A DNA stretch of 9,039 nucleotides. It comes from Bacteroidales bacterium UBA4459. Lineage in GTDB: Bacteria; Bacteroidota; Bacteroidia; Bacteroidales; F082. Below are positions 1 through 5,704 of this stretch, in pieces. A program made the position numbers and the translations under genes. The notes under the pieces are model-generated. The model was not told the DNA's origin and ran no database searches. It was given only the letters and a program-made list of their open reading frames with translations. The DNA lies in contig DGOT01000129.1 in assembly GCA_002389465.1 (NCBI GenBank), positions 1-9,039 of the forward strand, read 5' to 3'. The stretch's first letter is position 1, and every line of letters begins with the position of its first letter.

Positions 1-1634
1 ATGATCTTTTCTTCATGTTCCACAACAATGACCGTATTCCCGAGATCGCGCAATCGAGTTAGTACACCGATCAGCCGGTCCGTATCGCGTGGGTGCAGAC
101 CGATGCTGGGTTCGTCCAAAATATACATAGAACCCACCAGGCTGCTACCCAGTGAAGTAGCCAGGTTGATCCGCTGTGACTCGCCTCCCGACAATGAATT
201 GGAGAGCCGGTTCATCGTCAGATACCCCAAGCCTACATCATTAAGAAATTTTAAACGGTTGGTGATTTCCACAAGCAAGCGGGAAGCGACTTCCTGATCG
301 TGTTGGTTCAGCTCCATGGTGTAAAAAAAATGGTAGGCATCTTCTAGTTGCATCTCCACCAGTTCAGCAATAGCTTTGCCGTTTACTTTTACATAATTGG
401 CATCTTTGCGCAGTCGGGTTCCTCTGCAATCGGGACATTTTGTTTTTCCCCTATAGCGGGACAGCATTACACGATATTGGATTTTATATGTCTGCTCTTC
501 AACATGCCTGAAGAAAGTATGGATGCCTTCAAAATATTCGTTGCCATTCCACAAGACCTCTTTTTCTTCTTCACTTAAAAGATAATAAGGTTTATGCACC
601 GGGAAATCGAATTTATAGGCGTTGGCTAATAATTCTTCCTTCCACTCTTTCATTTTTTCGCCTTTCCAGCAGGCAACACAATTGTCGTACACTGAAAGTC
701 GCTTGTTGGGAATTACCAGATCTTCGTCAATACCGATAATGCTGCCAAACCCTTCACAGGTTTTACAGGCACCGTATGGATTATTGAACGTGAACATATT
801 TACGCTGGGCTCTTCGAATGTGATACCGTCCAGTTCAAATTTATTGCTGAATGCGGCTGTTTTTGTTGTGTCATTCACCGAATAATCTATGAGGCAGGCT
901 CCTTGCCCTTCATAAAAGGCAGTTTGTGCCGAGTCTGCTACTCTTGAAGCCAGATCATTGTCTTCTTTATCAATGATAATACGATCAATAACAAGATAAT
1001 TCTTCCCGGTTTTTTCCTTGCCGCTGATGCGTTGCAGAACGTCTTCTATTTTTTCCATTTTACCCTTATAAATCATCCTGCTGAATCCCTGCTGCATCAG
1101 TACAGTAAGTTGTTGCTTCAGTGTGCGGTCGCCATTAAGAATTATTGGAGTATAAATAAGAATGGAAATGCCTTCAGGAAGGCCTTCGGAAAATTCAACT
1201 ACATCAGTAACCGAATGCCTTTTTACCTTGCGTCCTGATATGGGTGAGTAGGTTTTTCCAATACGCGCATAGAGCAATTTGATGTATTCATAAACTTCTG
1301 TTGAGGTGCCCACAGTTGATCGTGGGTTGCGTGTTTTTACCTTTTGCTCGATAGCTATGGCAGGCGCAATACCTTTAATGGCATCTACATCAGGCTTATC
1401 CATTCTGCCTAAAAATTGTCGGGCGTACGAACTCAGGCTTTCCACGTATCTACGCTGTCCGTCGGCATACAAGGTGTCGAATGCCAGCGATGACTTTCCC
1501 GATCCGGAAAGGCCAGTAATTACAATCAATTTATTGCGGGGTAAAGCAACGCTGAGGTCTTTCAGGTTGTTAACACGCGATTTAATGACAACAATATAGT
1601 CTTTGGAACAAATTTTGTTTACATCCGTATACAT
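1..1634 (-). CDS. uvrA: UvrA, excinuclease ABC subunit A, N-terminal part (cut by window edge)
   Basis: DNA damage-recognition ATPase of nucleotide excision repair. A UvrA dimer finds bulky lesions with UvrB and loads UvrB for UvrC incision, in the cytoplasm. Seen here: Walker A GLSGSGKSS at residues 41-49, followed by the UvrA hallmark region (YVESLSSYARQFLG, then IAPAIAIEQ), a CPDC pair at 400-403 before GTRLR, the ABC signature LSGGESQ at 481-487, Walker B ending in D507-E508, and the switch His540. These make up the first nucleotide-binding half; the second half lies left of position 1. The ATG at 1634 is chosen because the conserved N-terminus begins a few residues later. Oddity: at the first zinc site only the second Cys pair (C290, C293) is present; residues 267-270 read ELDG where E. 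coli has CPIC. From memory this type is common in Bacteroidota, which can carry more than one UvrA. Family assignment is very sure; which paralogue is not. Confidence 0.97.
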   Translation of the reverse strand, partial: MYTDVNKICSKDYIVVIKSRVNNLKDLSVALPRNKLIVITGLSGSGKSSLAFDTLYADGQRRYVESLSSYARQFLGRMDKPDVDAIKGIAPAIAIEQKVKTRNPRSTVGTSTEVYEYIKLLYARIGKTYSPISGRKVKRHSVTDVVEFSEGLPEGISILIYTPIILNGDRTLKQQLTVLMQQGFSRMIYKGKMEKIEDVLQRISGKEKTGKNYLVIDRIIIDKEDNDLASRVADSAQTAFYEGQGACLIDYSVNDTTKTAAFSNKFELDGITFEEPSVNMFTFNNPYGACKTCEGFGSIIGIDEDLVIPNKRLSVYDNCVACWKGEKMKEWKEELLANAYKFDFPVHKPYYLLSEEEKEVLWNGNEYFEGIHTFFRHVEEQTYKIQYRVMLSRYRGKTKCPDCRGTRLRKDANYVKVNGKAIAELVEMQLEDAYHFFYTMELNQHDQEVASRLLVEITNRLKFLNDVGLGYLTMNRLSNSLSGGESQRINLATSLGSSLVGSMYILDEPSIGLHPRDTDRLIGVLTRLRDLGNTVIVVEHEEKI

Positions 1635-1653
1635 CAGCAAATTGATTGAGCGA

Positions 1654-1661
1654 CAAAATTA
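1654..1661 (-). promoter_or_regulatory. Candidate -7 element of uvrA promoter
   Basis: On the minus strand this reads TAATTTTG, a perfect match to the Bacteroidota -7 consensus TAnnTTTG, ending 19 bases before the uvrA ATG. No TTG-type -33 element lies at the right distance upstream, so the call rests on the -7 and its position. Initiation a few bases downstream would give a leader of only about 13-15 bases. Confidence 0.5.
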
Positions 1662-1669
1662 GAATAATA

Positions 1670-1700
1670 TTTGCTTTTGTAGATTTTATATATATATTTG
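1670..1700 (+). promoter_or_regulatory. Bacteroidota-type promoter of the ECF sigma gene
   Basis: TTTG at 1670-1673 and TATATTTG at 1693-1700 are separated by 19 bp, a full match to the primary-sigma (sigma-ABfr type) promoter TTTG-N19-TAnnTTTG. The start site would be near 1706, leaving a leader of about 90 bases before the sigma factor ATG. Its -33 lies 9 bp from the divergent uvrA -7 element, so polymerase footprints would overlap. Confidence 0.7.
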
Positions 1701-1733
1701 CATCAGTCAATCATCATTTATCAACTAACCAAT

Positions 1734-1740
1734 AGGAGGA
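1734..1740 (+). promoter_or_regulatory. Isolated perfect Shine-Dalgarno-like AGGAGGA in the sigma leader
   Basis: AGGAGGA lies about 55 bases upstream of the sigma factor ATG, much too far to position a ribosome there. No ATG, GTG or TTG follows at normal spacing; the only nearby candidates are ATT at 1743 (a 9-codon frame closed by TAA at 1770-1772) and ATC at 1746. It is followed by the small palindrome CGAT-T-ATCG (1741-1749). It may be a standby site, part of a structured leader, or chance. Strong Shine-Dalgarno sequences are unusual in this phylum. Confidence 0.3.
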
Positions 1741-1795
1741 CGATTATCGAAAAAACATTTACCTTTTTGTAACGACATACACAAAATCGGGTAAT

Positions 1796-2383
1796 ATGGA
1801 TTTAGCAAAAGCTGATGAGAAACAACTCATCAAAAGCTATTTAAACGGTAATCATGCCAGTCTTCAAATTCTCATCAAAAGACATCAGAATCGCCTGTAT
1901 TCTTACATCTTTTTATTAGTAAAAGATAAACAACTGGCAGATGATATTTTTCAGGATACATATCTGAAAGTGATCAATACCTTGAAGCAGGGTAATTACA
2001 GAGATGAGGGTAAGTTTATCCAGTGGGTCATGCGGATAGCACACAACCTTATTATTGATTATTTCCGTAAATCCAAAAAGGTATCTTTTGTTGAGAGTCA
2101 GAACAATGAGTATGATGTTTTTGACACCATACGTTTGACCGATCCTTCGGTTGAGGAGCGACTGGTAACCAAACAGATTCATTCGGATGTAAATAAGTTA
2201 TTGCAGTATTTGCCGGATGAGCAGAAAGAAGTGATCATGCTCAGGTGCTATTCCGGTCTCAGCTTCAGGGATATTGCCGAACAAACCGATGTGAGTATCA
2301 ACACGGCTCTGGGTCGCATGCGCTATGCATTGATCAACCTGAGGAAGCTTATAGAAGAGCGTAAACTGGTGCTTACAAGCTAA
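1796..2383 (+). CDS. ECF (sigma-70 group 4) RNA polymerase sigma factor
   Basis: Directs RNA polymerase to an alternative promoter set; the target genes cannot be read from this window. The 195-residue protein has the two-domain ECF layout. Region 2 (about residues 26-95) carries DDIFQDTYLKV at 49-59 and FIQWVMRIAHNLIIDYFRK, the core-binding and -10-reading helices. Region 4 (about 135-190) carries LPDEQKEVIMLR and the helix-turn-helix GLSFRDIAEQTDVSINTALGRM-type motif around 154-175, which reads the -35. There is no region 3 and no C-terminal extension. The start is the first ATG; no ATG, GTG or TTG precedes it in frame after the stop at 1733-1735. No recognisable anti-sigma gene adjoins it: upstream is divergent uvrA, downstream a 61-codon gene without an obvious membrane helix. 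It may therefore be controlled by its own transcription or by a distant partner. From memory, very similar stand-alone ECF factors are widespread in Bacteroidota. Family very sure, role unknown. Confidence 0.95.
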   Translation: MDLAKADEKQLIKSYLNGNHASLQILIKRHQNRLYSYIFLLVKDKQLADDIFQDTYLKVINTLKQGNYRDEGKFIQWVMRIAHNLIIDYFRKSKKVSFVESQNNEYDVFDTIRLTDPSVEERLVTKQIHSDVNKLLQYLPDEQKEVIMLRCYSGLSFRDIAEQTDVSINTALGRMRYALINLRKLIEERKLVLTS

Positions 2384-2508
2384 ACCGTATAATGAAGATA
2401 CAGAATCGTGTGGTAGCAATTCTCAACCAAAGAAGATAAGCTCCTGCACATTTATTTTCCTGTTAATTCAAGCGCATTCTCCCATTACCGTTGAAAAAGG
2501 TTTCTTTG

Positions 2509-2540
2509 TTTGGAAAAAATTCAGAACCTGAATAATATTT
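2509..2540 (+). promoter_or_regulatory. Possible promoter of the 61-aa gene with a palindrome in its spacer
   Basis: TTTG (2509-2512) and TAATATTT (2533-2540) are spaced by 20 bp. The -7 matches TAnnTTTG at six of eight positions, so this is a weak call. The spacer and the first base of the -7 hold a perfect inverted repeat, ATTCAG-AAC-CTGAAT (2519-2533). A dyad between the promoter elements is a common operator position for a repressor. The start site would be near 2546, giving a leader of about 50 bases. Confidence 0.35.
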
Positions 2541-2571
2541 CATGAGATACCTGCGTTATTGATGTGATAAG

Positions 2572-2586
2572 TTAAGTTTCACTTAA
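2572..2586. repeat. 15-bp inverted repeat just before the 61-aa gene
   Basis: TTAAGT-TTC-ACTTAA is a perfect dyad with 6-bp arms and a 3-base centre, ending 9 bases before the ATG at 2596. It could be an operator or, in RNA, a small hairpin at the ribosome entry site. Its arms differ from those of the dyad at 2519-2533, so the two would not bind the same protein through identical half-sites. The centres are 53 bp apart. Confidence 0.45.
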
Positions 2587-2595
2587 ATAATATAC

Positions 2596-2781
2596 ATGAT
2601 AAAATACTTTACTCCGAATGAATCAAAGGATATTACAAAAAAACAAAAATCAAACAGCGGTATAAAAGAAACCGGATTTAGTCCTTCGAAATTGTCATTA
2701 AGTTTTGTTTTTGGCTATTCTGCTGCACTTAAAGTGATCAAAACAAATACGCTGGGTAATTTGGATATCCTTTTGAACTAA
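2596..2781 (+). CDS. Short hypothetical protein, 61 residues
   Basis: I do not recognise this protein with certainty. The first half is polar and lysine-rich (ITKKQKSNS around residues 13-21). The second half is more ordered, with LSLSFVFGYSAALKVIK around 33-49 and the ending GNLDILLN. There is no signal peptide, clear membrane helix, Cys pair or known motif. Support for a real gene comes from context: it stands alone between a possible promoter with a dyad and a strong intrinsic terminator 28 bases after its stop. From unverified memory, the ending in a hydrophobic stretch plus LN resembles short Bacteroidota proteins found near ECF sigma genes. Its place after a sigma factor without a visible anti-sigma invites the idea of a small regulator, but that is inference. 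The ATG is the only start; no Shine-Dalgarno sequence precedes it. Confidence 0.5.
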   Translation: MIKYFTPNESKDITKKQKSNSGIKETGFSPSKLSLSFVFGYSAALKVIKTNTLGNLDILLN

Positions 2782-2793
2782 TCGAAAGATTAG
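2778..2793 (+). other. GAAA-tetraloop hairpin spanning the stop codon of the 61-aa gene
   Basis: CTAATC-GAAA-GATTAG is a perfect 6-bp stem closed by a GNRA tetraloop. It starts inside the last codons and includes the TAA stop (2779-2781). No U-tract follows, so it is not itself a terminator; with the terminator 15 bases later it may stabilise the mRNA 3' end. Confidence 0.5.
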
Positions 2794-2808
2794 ACAAGAA
2801 AAAGACAG

Positions 2809-2840
2809 AAACCGTTATGAATCATCATAGCGGTTTTTTT
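2809..2840 (+). terminator. Strong intrinsic terminator after the 61-aa gene
   Basis: The arms AAACCGTTATGA (2809-2820) and TCATAGCGGTTT (2825-2836) form a 12-bp stem with one G-U pair and an ATCA loop. A run of seven T (2834-2840) covers the stem base and the tail. It ends the transcription unit of the short gene (and any read-through from the sigma gene), 29 bases before the nth start codon. Confidence 0.85.
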
Positions 2841-2842
2841 GT

Positions 2843-2849
2843 TATATTG
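2843..2849 (+). promoter_or_regulatory. Weak -7-like element upstream of nth
   Basis: TATATTG resembles TAnnTTTG with one T missing. It sits in the only space between the terminator and nth, 20 bases before the TTG start. No -33 TTG lies at the expected position, which would fall inside the terminator stem. A promoter here is needed if the terminator is efficient, but the match is poor. Confidence 0.25.
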
Positions 2850-2869
2850 ACCCCTCAAAATGAAGTGAT

Positions 2870-3520
2870 TTGACGAAAAAAGAGCGATTCCGGAAACTGA
2901 TAGCCTATTTTCAGCAACACATGCCTGTGGCTGAAACGGAGCTTGATTACGGTACACCCTACGAATTGATCGTTGCCGTGATTTTATCGGCCCAATGTAC
3001 CGATAAACGAGTGAACGTTATTACTTCAGATTTTTTTAAACAATTTCCTACTGTGGAAACTCTTGCCGAAGCAGATACAGAGCTTATTTTTGAATTGATC
3101 AAAAGTTGTTCTTACCCGAATAACAAAGCCAGGCATTTATCGGGCATGGCCAAAATGCTGGTAAATGAGTTTAACAGTACGGTCCCTGATGACGTGGATG
3201 AATTGCAAAAATTGCCCGGAGTGGGCCGGAAGACTGCTAATGTGATTGCTTCAGTAGTATTTAACAAGCCAGCTATGGCTGTGGATACGCATGTGTTCAG
3301 GGTTTCGGAAAGGATTGGACTGACAACAAACTCAAAGAACCCACTGCAAACGGAAAAAGAGCTGGTGAAGTATATTCCTGAAGAACTGATCCCACTGGCA
3401 CATCACTGGCTGATCCTTCACGGAAGATATGTTTGTATAGCCAGAAAACCGAAATGTACCGAATGCGGACTGAGTAAGTTTTGCAGGTATTATGCAAAAA
3501 ACCAAAGACTTGCCGGATGA
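2870..3520 (+). CDS. nth: Endonuclease III, DNA glycosylase / AP lyase
   Basis: Removes oxidised pyrimidines from DNA and nicks the abasic site by beta-elimination, starting base excision repair in the cytoplasm. At 216 residues it is close to E. coli Nth (211). Seen: ILSAQCTDKRVN at 38-49, the helix-hairpin-helix LPGVGRKTAN at 115-124 with catalytic Lys121, the VDTHVFRV segment with catalytic Asp139, and a complete [4Fe-4S] set C189-X6-C196-X2-C199-X5-C205. The start is TTG at 2870: a stop lies in frame at 2861-2863, the next ATG would delete 17 conserved residues, and the resulting MTKKER beginning matches my memory of Bacteroides Nth. The rare start codon, poor promoter and preceding terminator suggest low expression. 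Its stop overlaps the next gene's start (ATGA). Confidence 0.97.
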   Translation: MTKKERFRKLIAYFQQHMPVAETELDYGTPYELIVAVILSAQCTDKRVNVITSDFFKQFPTVETLAEADTELIFELIKSCSYPNNKARHLSGMAKMLVNEFNSTVPDDVDELQKLPGVGRKTANVIASVVFNKPAMAVDTHVFRVSERIGLTTNSKNPLQTEKELVKYIPEELIPLAHHWLILHGRYVCIARKPKCTECGLSKFCRYYAKNQRLAG

Positions 3521-5622
3521 AAAAAATGTATTCCATATTGCTATTGGTTCTGCTCATGCTATCTTTTTGGAGCCTGACAGCCCAGTCGCTGGTAGCCACC
3601 GATCCGTTGCCCAGAAATGTGGTTGTCGAAAAATTTAGCGGGCTTCGTTGTGGCTACTGTCCCAGAGCTGATGATCTTGCTCAGGAGTTAAAAGACACTT
3701 ATCCGAACCGAATAGTTGTGGTCAATATACACCAGGGTAGTTTTGCCGAACCTCAGGGGGATGAGCCTGACTACAGAACAATATGGGGAGACTCGATTGC
3801 CGAACTGGCAGGGGTCTATGCTTATCCGATGGGAACAATAAACCGACACTTTTTTGATAGTGACATCACCGCAATGAGCACAAATTTATGGACTGTTAGT
3901 GCTCAGCAAATTATGGAGGAGACATCACCAGTGAATGTGGGTGTGCAGTCAACGTACGATTCACTTACAAGGAAACTGACGATACATATTGAATTGTATT
4001 ATACGGCTAACAGTCTGTGTCATACAAATTTTCTGAATGCAGCACTCATACAAAGCCATATTATCGGCCCTCAACTGGGTGGGTCGGCTAACGATTACGA
4101 TCATATGTATATGTTACGCGATTTAATTACAGGTCAGTGGGGTGATTCGATCAGCCCGACTGTTGAAGGAACTTTTATCGAACGTGAATATGTGTACGCA
4201 GTTCCCGAAGCCGTAAACGATATTCCGGTTGTTGTGACGGATTGTGATATGGCTGTATTTGTAAGCGAAACAAAAAATGAAATCTATACCGGAGATGTGG
4301 TAGATGCCGTCAACGGTACAAACCGTTATATTGGCGATATCAGCCTGGTTGACACAGTAAATATTAAAAAAGGAAAAGCCGGCGAATCAACGGATTTCTT
4401 TGTAACAGCGAAAAGTGCCCTGACCGGGGAAGAAGAATTTCTGGTAACTCTGGAAGCCGAGGATGTGCCTGATGATTGGGATGTGTCGTTCTCTTTCGGA
4501 GATCAATCATTTTCCGATACGGCGATAATAACACTTAACCATAACACGGAAGAACAATTTATTTTTCATGTAAGACCGGGACAAACAGCGGCCTACGCTT
4601 CTTTCCGTGTTAAATTTCAATCGGTCACTTATCCCGAAGCACCCTACAGGTATTGTAAATTCTCTGTTATTTCCGGTGTCACCGACCTGGTAGTAAACGG
4701 GACAGGAGGACCTGAATCTGAAATCTATGAGTATGTGTTTACCGATGGGCTGAAACAAGCAGTCTGCAGCACGTATGCGGTTCTTTCGGCCAATGATTTT
4801 ACTATGGGAATTCGTGACAGGGCTTTTGTTGAAATAAAAAACATGTATCTGAATATTGCCTGGACCTTTCCTGCGTTAACGATCCGCCAGATAGAGGCGG
4901 TAAAAACATTTATGGGCAGGGGCGGGAACTTGCTGATATCCGGCCAGGATATAGGATGGGATTTTATGAGTGGCTCATCTAACGCCCATGGGTCAACCGA
5001 AGCCGCTGACTTCTATACTCACTACCTGCTGGCTGATTATATTTCTGACGGAACTTCAGATAATAAGATTATTTACCCAAACGAAAATGATGAAGTTTAC
5101 GGAAGCTTACCCGAGGCATTTCTGGTAGATATTTATGACGGAAATTTATTTCCCGATAACATAGCTGCGCGTCAGGGCGCTGATGAAGTTTTTTATTATC
5201 AGTCGAATAACAGGGCAGCAGTCATTAAGGCAGCCACCCGAAATTATAAGATGGTTTATTTTGCTGCCGGGCTGGAGATGATCGGGCAGACAGTTATTAC
5301 CAACAAGATCATGCAACTGACTTATTATTGGTTCAATAATTCGTTATCAACTGAAGAATACGGAGAAAAGACATCTGCTGTTTATGCCGGACAAAATGAA
5401 CCTAACCCGGCAAACGATAAAACCGTTATACAGCTTCATATGGAGCATAATGGTTCATTGGTGATATATAACCTGGAAGGGAAAATGATCAGAAACATAC
5501 CCGTTATAAAAGGAGAAAAGGAAATAAGAATTGATGTTCATGGGTGGAAGTCGGGCGTTTATCTATACCGCATAATTTCCAGAACAGAAGCCAGTAGGCC
5601 GCGAAAACTGATCGTTAATTAA
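3517..5622 (+). CDS. Omp28-like secreted protein with thioredoxin-like domain and T9SS sorting domain
   Basis: A 701-residue exported protein. Residues 1-22 form a signal peptide (MKKMYS then a Leu-rich core, likely cut after SLTA). Next is a thioredoxin-like region of the Omp28-related type: VVVEKFSGLRCGYC with a CGYC redox-style motif at 45-48 and a YPMG loop with a candidate cis-proline at 104. A beta-rich, Ig-like stretch covers roughly 290-375. Residues about 390-620 hold a region with FMGRGGNLLISGQDIGWDF near 464-482, resembling the glutamine amidotransferase-like modules of large Bacteroidota surface proteins, without a catalytic residue I can assign. The last 78 residues (624-701) look like a type A T9SS sorting domain: NEPNPA, then LEGK, SGVYLYRI and KLIVN. 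It should cross the inner membrane by Sec and the outer membrane by T9SS, where the C-terminus is removed. The ATG overlaps the nth stop, so its translation is probably coupled to nth. Substrate and role unknown. Confidence 0.9.
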   Translation: MKKMYSILLLVLLMLSFWSLTAQSLVATDPLPRNVVVEKFSGLRCGYCPRADDLAQELKDTYPNRIVVVNIHQGSFAEPQGDEPDYRTIWGDSIAELAGVYAYPMGTINRHFFDSDITAMSTNLWTVSAQQIMEETSPVNVGVQSTYDSLTRKLTIHIELYYTANSLCHTNFLNAALIQSHIIGPQLGGSANDYDHMYMLRDLITGQWGDSISPTVEGTFIEREYVYAVPEAVNDIPVVVTDCDMAVFVSETKNEIYTGDVVDAVNGTNRYIGDISLVDTVNIKKGKAGESTDFFVTAKSALTGEEEFLVTLEAEDVPDDWDVSFSFGDQSFSDTAIITLNHNTEEQFIFHVRPGQTAAYASFRVKFQSVTYPEAPYRYCKFSVISGVTDLVVNGTGGPESEIYEYVFTDGLKQAVCSTYAVLSANDFTMGIRDRAFVEIKNMYLNIAWTFPALTIRQIEAVKTFMGRGGNLLISGQDIGWDFMSGSSNAHGSTEAADFYTHYLLADYISDGTSDNKIIYPNENDEVYGSLPEAFLVDIYDGNLFPDNIAARQGADEVFYYQSNNRAAVIKAATRNYKMVYFAAGLEMIGQTVITNKIMQLTYYWFNNSLSTEEYGEKTSAVYAGQNEPNPANDKTVIQLHMEHNGSLVIYNLEGKMIRNIPVIKGEKEIRIDVHGWKSGVYLYRIISRTEASRPRKLIVN

Positions 5623-5679
5623 AAAAGTATTTTATAAAATTTTCAACGATTAATAACATGAGGAAAGGATAATTAGAAT

Positions 5680-5687
5680 TATCTTTG
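5680..5687 (+). promoter_or_regulatory. Candidate -7 element for the bcp-recA-TPR unit
   Basis: TATCTTTG is a perfect TAnnTTTG match ending 17 bases before the bcp ATG. The -33 position holds only CATG (5657-5660, 19 bp upstream), a poor match to TTTG, so an activator may be needed. The predicted leader is about 11-13 bases, nearly leaderless. No other promoter is obvious before recA. Confidence 0.5.
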
Positions 5688-5704
5688 TAGAAAGAGTGCA
5701 CGCT

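Larger units (their letters stand above)
2384..2595. other. Intergenic region downstream of the sigma gene; no gene seen
   Basis: This AT-rich stretch of 212 bases has no supportable coding frame (only a 15-codon ATG frame at 2392-2439) and no clear intrinsic terminator for the sigma transcript. It contains a possible promoter and two 15-bp inverted repeats, annotated separately, which together suggest it serves as the control region of the short gene at 2596. Confidence 0.6.

Noticed and set aside
1..1599. Several plus-strand open frames of 68-98 codons in the first 1.6 kb
   Set aside because: All are antisense shadows of the continuous uvrA reading frame on the minus strand.
2392..2439. 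A 15-codon ATG frame right after the sigma gene (begins MKIQNRVV)
   Set aside because: Too short to distinguish from chance, with no ribosome site, motif or context support.
3481..3516. TTG-started 12-codon extension of the secreted protein
   Set aside because: The ATG at 3517 begins a textbook signal peptide and overlaps the nth stop; the extension would put Cys-rich polar residues before it and lies fully inside nth.
3297..3599. 100-codon minus-strand frame across the nth / secreted protein junction
   Set aside because: It overlaps two well-supported genes and its translation resembles no protein I know.
5629..5640. ATTTTATAAAAT palindrome after the secreted protein gene as a terminator or operator
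   Set aside because: An A/T-only palindrome is expected by chance in this composition and the stem is too weak for termination.
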